64,000 nt of DNA from an uncultured Lachnospiraceae bacterium. Its GTDB lineage: Bacteria > Bacillota > Clostridia > Lachnospirales > Lachnospiraceae. Positions 57,596 through 64,000 of the stretch are shown one piece after another. Both the position numbers and the translations under genes were made by a program. Below the pieces are notes generated by a model, which was not told the origin of the DNA, made no database searches, and was given only the letters and a program-made list of their open reading frames with translations. The stretch spans positions 3,244 to 67,243 of the forward strand of contig CAJTMW010000023.1 in NCBI GenBank assembly GCA_910577275.1, read 5' to 3'. The first letter of the stretch is position 1, and each line of letters starts with the position of its first letter.

Positions 57596-58676
57596 GGTTT
57601 ACACATGCCTCAATGAGCTTCAAAATTGTGCGGATGGAACCGAACTGGTTGCTCTTTCCCATACAGTCGATGTAGGTCTGCCTTGTAAAATACAATTCAA
57701 TTACCTTTTCCGCCAGTAAATCCGCATTCAGGGTATCGTCGTCAATTACCATGGAAAATCCCTGCGATTCAAAGGATTTTGCATTCAAAATCTGGTCGCC
57801 CCGGCTGCTGTTTGCCGAGAGGGGAATGAGCAGATTCGGCTTTTTCAGGGCTAAAAGCTCACAAATCGAGTTGGCTCCCGCACGGGAAATTACCACGTCC
57901 GCCATAGCAAATAAATCTTTTAATTCCGTTTTTACATATTCAAACTGCACATAACCGCTTTGGCTGCGGAGGTTCTCGTCAATTTTATCCTTGCCGCAGA
58001 TGTGGACGACCTGAAAATCGGTTAAAAGCACGGGCAGAGCCTGCCGTACGGCGTCGTTTATGGATGCGGCGCCGAGACTGCCGCCGATTACCATAATTAC
58101 CGGCTTGTTGGCGGTAAAGCCGCACATGTCAAGAGCGGCGATTTTGTCGCCCTTTGTCAGTTCCTCGCGGATGGGAGAGCCGGTGAGCACAGCCTTGTCC
58201 TTTGGAAGCATGGCGATTGTTTCGGGGAAATTGCAGCATATTTTTTCCGCAACGGGAATACAGAGCTTGTTGGCAAGTCCCGGAGTCATATCGGATTCAT
58301 GGATGATACAGGGAATATGCAGGGAAGCGGCGGCCCGTACCACCGGAACGCTTACAAAGCCGCCTTTTGAAAAAACGACGTCCGGTTTTATCTGTTTCAG
58401 GGCCTTTCTGGCTTCTCCGTAGCCTTTGATTACCCGAAAGGGGTCGGTTAAATTTTTGATATCAAAATAACGTCTGAATTTGCCTGTGGCAATTCCGTAA
58501 TAAGGAATGTCAAAATCAGAAATCAGCTTTTTTTCGATGCCGTCGTAAGAACCGATATAGGAAATTTCATAACCGGCTTCCGTAAGATGAGGCATCAGGG
58601 CGATATTAGGTGTGACATGCCCCGCTGTTCCGCCGCCAGTGAGAACTATTTTTTTTGCTGCTTTCAAGTCACCCAT
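57588..58676 (-). CDS. murG: UDP-GlcNAc:MurNAc-pentapeptide pyrophosphoryl-undecaprenol GlcNAc transferase
   Basis: MurG turns lipid I into lipid II at the cytosolic face. The 362-residue GT-B protein has the lipid-side loop VLTGGGTAGHVTPNIALMPHL, KGGFVSVPVVRAA, VIHESDMTPGLANK and the donor-side VMVIGGSLGAASINDAV and SRAGANSICELLALKKPNLLIPL motifs. AGGAGGC precedes the ATG. The downstream small ORF overlaps by eight bases. Here murG stands apart from murC, murF and ddl, which lie 40-50 kb away in the same window. Confidence 0.95.
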   Translation of the reverse strand: MGDLKAAKKIVLTGGGTAGHVTPNIALMPHLTEAGYEISYIGSYDGIEKKLISDFDIPYYGIATGKFRRYFDIKNLTDPFRVIKGYGEARKALKQIKPDVVFSKGGFVSVPVVRAAASLHIPCIIHESDMTPGLANKLCIPVAEKICCNFPETIAMLPKDKAVLTGSPIREELTKGDKIAALDMCGFTANKPVIMVIGGSLGAASINDAVRQALPVLLTDFQVVHICGKDKIDENLRSQSGYVQFEYVKTELKDLFAMADVVISRAGANSICELLALKKPNLLIPLSANSSRGDQILNAKSFESQGFSMVIDDDTLNADLLAEKVIELYFTRQTYIDCMGKSNQFGSIRTILKLIEACVNHE

Positions 58677-58694
58677 AAAAAAGCCTCCTTATTT

Positions 58695-58940
58695 CTAATT
58701 GCCGTTTTTAATCTGCTCTAAGGCGTGTGCAAGCTGGTCGGGGCAGGAAGTAGGTTTAAAACCGCAGCGCACGCCTTTTAACTTGGAAATGGCGTCGTCC
58801 ACGTCCATGCCGGTTACCAGGTTCGCAATCCCTTTCAGGTTGCCGTTGCAGCCCCCGAAAAATTCAACAAATTTGATTTTGCCGTTTTCCACTTCCAAAT
58901 CAATGGAGGTGGAGCAGGTGCCTTTTGTCTGATACTTCAT
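58695..58940 (-). CDS. TSCPD domain protein (TIGR03905-like)
   Basis: An 81-residue TSCPD-type protein: QTKGTCSTSIDLEVENGKIKFVEFFGGCNGNLKGIANLV, then GVRCGFKPTSCPDQLAHALEQI. The two Cys pairs may bind iron-sulfur or zinc. The domain occurs as a small stand-alone protein and at the end of some vitamin B12-dependent ribonucleotide reductases; its role is unknown. AGGAGGG precedes ATG 58940. The leader holds the tandem structured element, so expression may be controlled after transcription. Confidence 0.85.
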   Translation of the reverse strand: MKYQTKGTCSTSIDLEVENGKIKFVEFFGGCNGNLKGIANLVTGMDVDDAISKLKGVRCGFKPTSCPDQLAHALEQIKNGN

Positions 58941-58959
58941 TATCTTCCCTCCTATTTGA

Positions 58960-59171
58960 AGTTCCGCTGCGGCACTTCCAGCACACCTGTAATAAATCAA
59001 CATTCGGCCAAAATATGTCCGAATATTGATTTGTGCGCTGTACGTGCCTTCGCTGATTGAAGTTCCGCTGCGGCACTTCCAGCACACCTGTAGTAAATCA
59101 ACATTCGGCCAAAGTATGTCCGAATATTGATTTGTGCGCTGTGCGTGCCTTCGCTGATTAAAGTTCCGCTG
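58960..59171 (-). repeat. Structured element in tandem (copies A1, A2 and a stub A3), TSCPD leader
   Basis: Two 101-bp units (58960-59060 and 59061-59161; 97 of 101 identical) plus a 10-base stub (59162-59171, only CAGC joined to GGAACT on the minus strand). Each full unit folds, in the sense of the TSCPD gene, into a 14-bp stem with one G-U (minus strand, for unit 1 59032-59019 with 59007-58994), a CAGCGCAC/GTGTGCTG stem and GGCAC/GTGCC outside. The unit nearest the gene ends GCGGAACT before AAATAGGAGG, the ribosome site. This accounts for most of the 376-base gap 58941-59316. Confidence 0.8.
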
Positions 59172-59191
59172 TCATCTCTCTTTGGAGTATA

Positions 59192-59200
59192 AGTATAACA
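59192..59200 (-). promoter_or_regulatory. Extended -10 promoter of the TSCPD leader
   Basis: Minus strand TG, one base, TATACT (59197-59192). It lies just upstream of the tandem elements, which would therefore be transcribed into a leader of about 245 bases. Confidence 0.45.
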
Positions 59201-59266
59201 GAAAATATTGGCATATGAAAGATATATTTTAACGAAAAATGACGAGAACTTACACCCTCTGGCTTA

Positions 59267-59295
59267 TTGAGAGAAAAAACCCCTTTTATTATAAT
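59267..59295 (+). promoter_or_regulatory. Promoter of the 59317 membrane protein gene
   Basis: TTGAGA (59267-59272), 17 bases, perfect TATAAT (59290-59295), 21 bases before the start codon. Confidence 0.65.
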
Positions 59296-59316
59296 ATAGT
59301 AAGGAAAGGAGGAAAT

Positions 59317-60012
59317 ATGTTTACAATATTTTTTGAGCACAGATTACTTACAGGATTGATTGCCGCTTTTTTGCTGCTGAGCGTCGTATGCCAGATGATA
59401 GCCGGACTGGTTTATCATAAATTAATCTCGGAAACGGACAATATGCCGGCGACGGAAAATAAACAACTAAAGCAGTGCAAGCAAAAGTATGCCAGTTATT
59501 ATAAGCTGAACGGGAAAATGGTCAATACCGAGGTGTTTGTGGAAAGATTCGTTCAGAAAATCTGTTTTGCCAAAATACAGATAACCCGTTTTGTGCACGC
59601 TTCCGGGCAGCTGATGATGCTTTCCATTTTACTGGCAGGTATCGCAATCTGCCTGTCGCTGGCGGCAGGAAACACCTTATTTCAGATTATGCCCTATTAT
59701 CTGGTCAGTATTCTGGGATTATATCTGTATTTTTCCATTTCGGGAATCGTTGATATACATGAGAGGAGAAAAATTTTAAAAACAAACCTGACGGATTATC
59801 TGGAGAACTATTTTGTTCCCAGACTGGAATCCGAAAGGGAAAGCGCAATGGAGGAGGGCGTTAAAAAAAGAGAAAAATATGCGCTCGAATTTATGGAGGA
59901 CAAGAAAGGAGAGGAAAAAGCCCGTACAGGTGATTTTGAAGAACAGGCGCAGCCGGTTGTAAAGCATTATCAGGACGAGCTTGAAAATCTCCTTGAAGAA
60001 TTTTTCGCTTAA
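59317..60012 (+). CDS. Unknown membrane protein with acidic coiled tail
   Basis: A 231-residue protein not assigned to a family. AAGGAGG precedes ATG 59317, which is preferred to the upstream in-frame start. It has three hydrophobic segments: about 13-32 (LIAAFLLLSVVCQMIAGL), then FVHASGQLMMLSILLAGIAICLSLAAG near 90-116 and MPYYLVSILGLYLYFSISGIVDI near 120-143. The remaining 85 residues are highly charged and Glu/Lys-rich, predicted helical (ERRKILKTNLTDYLENYF..., ERESAMEEGVKKREKY...). A cytosolic coiled-coil tether or scaffold is plausible. Confidence 0.6.
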   Translation: MFTIFFEHRLLTGLIAAFLLLSVVCQMIAGLVYHKLISETDNMPATENKQLKQCKQKYASYYKLNGKMVNTEVFVERFVQKICFAKIQITRFVHASGQLMMLSILLAGIAICLSLAAGNTLFQIMPYYLVSILGLYLYFSISGIVDIHERRKILKTNLTDYLENYFVPRLESERESAMEEGVKKREKYALEFMEDKKGEEKARTGDFEEQAQPVVKHYQDELENLLEEFFA

Positions 60013-60086
60013 AAAAAATCCTTTTCTGTGATATACTGTGAAGCATTGGACAGGCCGGTATAGAAATCAGGAAAGGATTATTTTTT

Positions 60087-61289
60087 ATGAATAAAGCAGT
60101 TGCAATCCTTAAAAAGGGTGAGGGGCGCGCGCTGAAAGCGGGCGGAATGTGGATATACGATAACGAGATAGCGCATGTCGAGGGGGAGTTTGCGGACGGA
60201 GATATTCTGGAGGTGCATGATTTTGACGGTTATCCCTTGGGGAAGGGTTATATCAACCGCCATTCCAAAATCAGAATCAGGATGATGACCAGAAATATCC
60301 GTCAGGAAATTGACACGGAATTTTTAAGGCGGAGGGTGACGGACGCCTGGGAATACCGGAAAAGGACGGTGGATACAGAGAGCTGCCGGCTGATATTCGG
60401 AGAGGCGGATTTTCTGCCGGGGCTTGTAATCGACAAATTTTCCGATGTGCTGGTGGTGGAATCGCTGGCGCTTGGTATTGACCGATACAAAGAGGAGATT
60501 GTAGAGCTTTTAAAAGAGGTTCTTAGGGCCGACGGGATTTTCATCAGGGGCGTTTATGAGAGAAGCGAGGCCAGTGTAAGGCGCAATGAAGGCATGGAGC
60601 CCTTCAAGGGATTTATCGGCGAAGCCTTCGACACGAATGTGGAGATAGAAGAAAACGGCGTAAAATTCCTGGTGGATATAAAAGAAGGACAGAAAACCGG
60701 TTTTTTCCTGGACCAGAAATATAACCGGCTGGCTGTGCGGAAGCTGTGCCGGGACGCCAGAGTACTCGACTGCTTTACACACACGGGTTCTTTCGCGCTG
60801 AACGCCGCGGCGGGCGGCGCAAGGGAGGTTATCGCCGTGGATTCGTCAGCGCTTGCCGTGGAACAGGCCCGTAAAAATGCGCTGCTGAATCATAGGGAAG
60901 AGCAAGTGCGCTTTGAATGCCGGGATGTTTTTGAGCTGTTGCCGGAGCTGGAAAAAGCGCAGGAAAAGTTTGATGTGGTGATATTGGACCCTCCGGCCTT
61001 CACCAAATCCCGCAGCTCCGTCAAAAATGCCGTCAAGGGTTACCGGGAAATCAATCTCCGGGCCATGAAGCTTGTAAAAAACGGGGGATTTCTGGCGACC
61101 TGCTCGTGTTCCCACTTTATGACCTGCGAGCTTTTTACGGAAACCATTGCGCAGGCGGCAAGAAACGTCCATAAACGTCTGCGGCAGGTGGAATTCAGGA
61201 CACAGGCGCCTGACCATCCGATTTTGTGGGCGGCGGACGAGTCCTATTATTTAAAGTTTTATATTTTTCAGGTGTGCGATTTTGTATAA
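60087..61289 (+). CDS. rlmI: Class I SAM-dependent rRNA methyltransferase with PUA domain (RlmI/YwbD-like)
   Basis: A 400-residue 23S rRNA m5C methyltransferase-like protein. The N-terminal PUA domain (about 1-75) has GEGRALKAGGMWIYDNEIAHVEG. The SAM pocket is VLDCFTHTGSFALNAAAGGAREVIAVDSSALAVEQARKNALLN, the catalytic loop is VILDPPAFTKSRSS, and the CSCSHFM Cys site follows. RlmI methylates C1962 of 23S rRNA in E. coli; equivalent specificity here is likely but unproven. The ribosome site (AGGA) is moderate. The antiporter gene follows 70 bases later. Confidence 0.85.
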   Translation: MNKAVAILKKGEGRALKAGGMWIYDNEIAHVEGEFADGDILEVHDFDGYPLGKGYINRHSKIRIRMMTRNIRQEIDTEFLRRRVTDAWEYRKRTVDTESCRLIFGEADFLPGLVIDKFSDVLVVESLALGIDRYKEEIVELLKEVLRADGIFIRGVYERSEASVRRNEGMEPFKGFIGEAFDTNVEIEENGVKFLVDIKEGQKTGFFLDQKYNRLAVRKLCRDARVLDCFTHTGSFALNAAAGGAREVIAVDSSALAVEQARKNALLNHREEQVRFECRDVFELLPELEKAQEKFDVVILDPPAFTKSRSSVKNAVKGYREINLRAMKLVKNGGFLATCSCSHFMTCELFTETIAQAARNVHKRLRQVEFRTQAPDHPILWAADESYYLKFYIFQVCDFV

Positions 61290-61359
61290 ATTGCTTCTTG
61301 CAAATTTAAAGAGACAGTGCTAGTTTAGGGGAAAAAGATAATTAAGGAGGGGACGGAAA

Positions 61360-62622
61360 ATGTCTTATCATTATTTATTAGATTTGGCGCTGATTCTTTT
61401 AAGTACTAAGCTGTTTGGAATTCTGACAGGGAAATTCCAGATGCCGCGGGTGGTGGGAGCCCTTCTGGCCGGACTTGTGCTGGGGCCCGCCATGTTTAAC
61501 GTCCTGTCGGAAACCGAATTTCTCTCGCAGCTGAGCGAACTTGGAGTTATTGTAATTCTTTTCACAGCGGGGATGGGTACTGACCTTCGGGAATTGAAAA
61601 ATGCCGGAAAAGCCGGATTTCTGGTGGCTCTATGCGGAGTGCTGGTTCCCATGGCAATGGGAACAGGCTTTGGCTGGCTGGCCGGAAAAGCCGGATGGCT
61701 CCCGGGAAACACCTTTTTGGAGAATGTTTTTCTTGGAACGGTACTCACGGCAACCTCTGTCAGCATTACCGTTGAGACGCTAAAGGAGCTGGGACGACTG
61801 GATACCCGGGTGGGCAGCACGATTCTGGCCGCCGCGCTGATTGACGACGTGTTGGGTCTGGTGGCGCTGACGATAGTGGCAAGCATGGCCGGCGACGGAA
61901 GCGGGCTTTTGCTGGTGATGCTGAAAATTGTATTGTTCTTTGTTTTTGCGATTGTTGCGGCCTTTGGGGGTATTCGGCTCTTTCGTTTCATAATTGACCA
62001 TGCCCATCAGAAAAATCTCCGGCGGTATCCGGTATTTGCTTTTGTGATTTGCCTGCTTTTGGCTTACTGTGCGGAAGAATTTTTTGGTGTGGCAGATATT
62101 ATCGGCGCATTTGTAGCGGGACTGGTTGTGGCATGCACCTCCAAGGCGGACTATATCCGTTCGAAATTCGAGCCTTTGAGCTATCTGCTTTTGACCCCGG
62201 TATTTTTTTCCGGTATAGGAATTAAGGTGGAGCTGCCCAGATTAAGCGGAAGTCTTGTTGCTTTTTCCCTGCTCCTTTTGGCTGTTGCTGTTCTGTCAAA
62301 AGTTATCGGCTGCGGTCTGGGAGCGCGGCTTTGCGGATTTAATACTGCAGAAAGTATTCAGGTGGGAACCGGAATGGCCTGCCGTGGAGAGGTGGCATTG
62401 ATTGTGGCAAACAGGGGATTATCCATGGGAGCCCTCAGCCAGGCTATGATGACGCCTATTGTAATTACGGTGGTGGGTTGCGCCGTATTGACGCCGCTGT
62501 TGCTGAAGCTGGCTTTCAGCGGCCATAGCAAAGAAACGGATGACAGGAGCACCCTTGCGGCCAGGTACCACAGAACCGAAAAGCTTGAGCAGGTATCTGA
62601 TGAACTGCTGAGCAAAAAATGA
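61360..62622 (+). CDS. Cation:proton antiporter of the CPA2/Kef type
   Basis: A 420-residue membrane protein with about twelve helices. It starts with the helix-1 pattern LLDLALILLSTKLFGILTGKF and has PRVVGALLAGLVLGP, and the ALIDDVLGL motif of the CPA2 ion-binding site (Asp-Asp near 164). IGAFVAGLVVACTSK and GMACRGEVALIVANRG (about 332-347) are the other conserved blocks. It lacks a C-terminal TrkA-N regulatory domain, unlike KefB/KefC. It probably exchanges Na+ or K+ for H+ to hold pH and salt. The last codons lie in the first unit of a 44-bp tandem duplication. Confidence 0.85.
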   Translation: MSYHYLLDLALILLSTKLFGILTGKFQMPRVVGALLAGLVLGPAMFNVLSETEFLSQLSELGVIVILFTAGMGTDLRELKNAGKAGFLVALCGVLVPMAMGTGFGWLAGKAGWLPGNTFLENVFLGTVLTATSVSITVETLKELGRLDTRVGSTILAAALIDDVLGLVALTIVASMAGDGSGLLLVMLKIVLFFVFAIVAAFGGIRLFRFIIDHAHQKNLRRYPVFAFVICLLLAYCAEEFFGVADIIGAFVAGLVVACTSKADYIRSKFEPLSYLLLTPVFFSGIGIKVELPRLSGSLVAFSLLLLAVAVLSKVIGCGLGARLCGFNTAESIQVGTGMACRGEVALIVANRGLSMGALSQAMMTPIVITVVGCAVLTPLLLKLAFSGHSKETDDRSTLAARYHRTEKLEQVSDELLSKK

Positions 62623-62697
62623 TGCTGACGGCGGAGGATACCACGCTGCATTGGAGTAAAAAGCGATGCTGACGGCGGAGGATACCACGCTGCATTG
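62610..62697 (+). repeat. Two-unit 44-bp tandem repeat spanning the antiporter stop codon
   Basis: Units at 62610-62653 and 62654-62697 agree at 41 of 44 bases, including a 35-base identical core from GATGCTGACGG to ACGCTGCATTGG (62621-62655, 62665-62699). Unit 1 includes the last codons and stop of the antiporter gene. Unit 2 ends just before the ribosome site of the next gene, so the whole intercistronic gap is essentially this duplication. Confidence 0.85.
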
Positions 62698-62721
62698 GAA
62701 CGGAGAAAAGGAGCACAATAC

Positions 62722-63582
62722 GTGATAAGAGATATCCTGCTTGACACTTTGACGGATGGAATAAAATTGCTTCCGTTTCTGTTTATTACCTATTTGATAA
62801 TGGAAAACATTGAACATAAAACCAGCCAAAAAACCCGGCAGGTAATGAAAAGCTCGGGGAAATGGGGACCGGCGCTCGGGGGAGCGATCGGCATATTTCC
62901 CCAGTGCGGGTTTTCCGCGGCGGCATCGAATCTCTATGCGGGACGCGTGATTACTATGGGAACGCTGGTCGCCGTGTTTTTGTCCACGTCGGATGAGATG
63001 CTCCCGATACTGATATCCGAGAAAGTGAATGCGGGTACGATTTTCAGGATTCTTGCGGTAAAGGTTTTGGTCGGTATTTTGGCGGGATTTCTGATTGATT
63101 TGTTTCACAGAAAGCAAAAGGGAACGGATACGGAAGAACTGCGGATAGAGCATATGTGCGAGCATCAACACTGTAACTGCGAAAAGGAAAGCGTCTTTCA
63201 ATCGGCTCTCCACCATACGGTTCAGATATTTTTGTTTATTCTGGCAATTTCTCTGGCGCTTAATCTGTTAATTAGCTTCGCGGGCGAAGAACGTCTGGCC
63301 ATGCTGGTTTCAGGAAATCCCATTTTGGGTACGATGGCGGCCGCTCTGGTTGGCCTGATACCAAACTGCGCCTCCTCTGTGGTTCTGACGCAGCTTTATC
63401 TTGAAGGGCTTTTGGGCGCGGGGGCAATGCTTGCAGGACTGCTTGCCGGCTCAGGAATCGGCCTTCTGGTGCTCTACCGGGTAAATGATGATTTAAAGGA
63501 AAATATAAGAATAACGGTGATGCTCTATGGGATAGGGGTTCTGGCGGGGATTTTTATTGAAATGTCGGGAATGACATTTTAA
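62722..63582 (+). CDS. Putative manganese/metal exporter (ArsP_2/10-TM family)
   Basis: A 286-residue membrane protein with about ten helices and a signature GIFPQCGFSAAASNLYAGRVITMGTLVAVFLSTSDEMLPIL. Its repeat is LVGLIPNCASSVVLTQLYLEGLLGAGAMLAGLLAGSGIGLLVL, with Cys-bearing PQCG and PNCAS turns facing each other. The region between the halves is His/Cys-rich (EHMCEHQHCNCEKE, residues 143-156), likely a metal sensor. Similar proteins are annotated as putative manganese transporters. The GTG at 62722 is chosen because AAGGAG lies nine bases upstream; the reading from 62695 lies inside the repeat. Confidence 0.8.
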   Translation: MIRDILLDTLTDGIKLLPFLFITYLIMENIEHKTSQKTRQVMKSSGKWGPALGGAIGIFPQCGFSAAASNLYAGRVITMGTLVAVFLSTSDEMLPILISEKVNAGTIFRILAVKVLVGILAGFLIDLFHRKQKGTDTEELRIEHMCEHQHCNCEKESVFQSALHHTVQIFLFILAISLALNLLISFAGEERLAMLVSGNPILGTMAAALVGLIPNCASSVVLTQLYLEGLLGAGAMLAGLLAGSGIGLLVLYRVNDDLKENIRITVMLYGIGVLAGIFIEMSGMTF

Positions 63583-63698
63583 CCGGATATAATTAAATGA
63601 GAGAAAAGCCGTTTTTCAGAGGATTGTCTCAAAACCCCTTTTTGGGCGAAAAAAAGCACCATCCCCAAGGCTCATACGTCCCCAAAAATGGTACTCCG

Positions 63699-63771
63699 TG
63701 CGTCTTCAGGGACTCGAACCCTGGACACCCTGATTAAGAGTCAGGTGCTCTACCAACTGAGCTAAAGACGC
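63699..63771 (-). tRNA. tRNA-Lys (anticodon CTT)
   Basis: On the minus strand the 73 bases form a complete cloverleaf: acceptor GCGTCTT with AAGACGC, D arm TTAGCTCAGTTGGTAGAGCA, anticodon stem CCTGA/TCAGG around loop CTCTTAA (anticodon CTT), T arm with GGTTCGAGTCC. The CCA end is not encoded. A promoter lies upstream at 63812-63840. Confidence 0.95.
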
Positions 63772-63811
63772 AAATAACTTTCTCTTTTGTCTCATTTACA
63801 GCACATAGGGT

Positions 63812-63840
63812 ATTATAGTATAATGTTTTTTGGTTTGCAA
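63812..63840 (-). promoter_or_regulatory. Promoter of the tRNA-Lys gene
   Basis: Minus strand TTGCAA (63840-63835), 17 bases, perfect TATAAT (63817-63812), 40 bases upstream of the tRNA 5' end. It is divergent from the TatD gene. Confidence 0.75.
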
Positions 63841-63896
63841 GTATTTTTTTAAAATTTTTCATAAAATATTAATTTTTTCTGAGGAGATACCATAAA

Positions 63897-64000
63897 ATGA
63901 TATTTGATACCCATGCGCATTATGACGACAAGGCTTTTGACAGCGACAGAAAAGAGCTTTTTCATAATATGAAGAAGGAAGGAGTAGAGTTTGTTGTAAA
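63897..64000 (+). CDS. TatD family metal-dependent hydrolase, 3' end cut by window edge
   Basis: The visible 34 residues start MIFDTHAHYDDKAFDSDRKELFHNMKKEGVEFVV. The HxH pair in DTHAHYD is the first metal site of TatD-type DNases, and the spacing of the following helix is also typical. GAGGAG lies ten bases before ATG 63897. The gene continues beyond the window. Confidence 0.85.
   Translation, partial: MIFDTHAHYDDKAFDSDRKELFHNMKKEGVEFVV

Noticed and set aside
58960..59171. Regular repeats suggesting a CRISPR array
   Set aside because: There are only two units of 101 bases, without unique spacers; each is a self-complementary hairpin. No cas genes are visible in the window.
63625..63695. 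Terminator for the tRNA-Lys gene
   Set aside because: Only a 5-bp ACCAT/ATGGT stem and a T run after two bases are seen on the minus strand; too weak to list as a feature.

Overview
The window reads as chromosomal DNA of an anaerobic, spore-forming Firmicute, most likely a Lachnospiraceae member (Clostridium cluster XIVa). The support is gene content: sporulation genes (spoIID, a SpoIIQ-like gene, spoVG, a stand-alone Spo0A effector domain), the glgC-glgD pair, an N-acetylhexosamine kinase, a DUF4358 lipoprotein beside an MBOAT acyltransferase, A/G-rich Shine-Dalgarno sites and moderate GC content. No phage, IS transposase, rRNA or CRISPR array is visible.

Layout. 1-6.6 kb: engulfment genes, an amidohydrolase, ddl and murF, then a convergent plsC-like gene. 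6.7-14.4 kb: a GT2 glycosyltransferase with a polytopic membrane protein, a long nested inverted repeat, and a leftward block of murC, dnaD, a DnaC-like loader and prs. Three abutting DnaA-box-like 9-mers separate murC from dnaD. 14.5-21.6 kb: glgC-glgD, spoVG, pth-mfd. 21.7-25.0 kb: an AT-richer accessory segment (AlbA-type regulator and AAA-ATPase/PD-(D/E)XK protein), flanked by two related copies of the end of an ABC ATPase gene. 25.1-28.9 kb: nahK with an ABC-2 exporter. 29-35.3 kb: Na/Pi transporter, a 33-codon peptide gene, Mpg, a HAM1-like enzyme, the Spo0A-like regulator, a PseC-like aminotransferase and a glycosyltransferase. 35.3-40.1 kb: AraC/MFS/ATP-grasp genes and a PadR/DUF2812 pair with twin operators. 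40.2-44.0 kb: glutamine synthetase, FGGY kinase, araD. 44.1-47.6 kb: an Lsa/CplR-type ABC-F gene behind an attenuator with a 7-codon leader peptide, then a higBA-like toxin-antitoxin pair. 47.6-54.5 kb: DUF4153/Xre/DUF2975 operon, DUF1538/P-II pair, exonuclease III, DUF4358 lipoprotein. 54.6-64 kb: MBOAT/SGNH pair, murG, TSCPD gene, an RlmI-like methyltransferase, a Kef-type antiporter, a putative manganese exporter, tRNA-Lys(CTT), and the start of a TatD-family gene.

The most novel signal is a family of structured spacers, at 32961-33055, 49521-49614, 49848-49870 and (tandem, period 101) 58960-59171. Each lies just 5' of a Shine-Dalgarno site, in the same orientation as the downstream gene. 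In three of the four loci it also starts at the stop codon of the preceding gene. The stems are kept by compensatory changes, and the G-U wobbles fall on the coding-sense RNA. They could be cis-acting RNA elements or a palindromic repeat family that settles in intercistronic gaps. Other notable points are the ABC-F attenuator, the DnaA-box triplet, the ghost of an ABC ATPase C-terminus behind mfd, and a second small repeat family at 47.6 and 53.8 kb.
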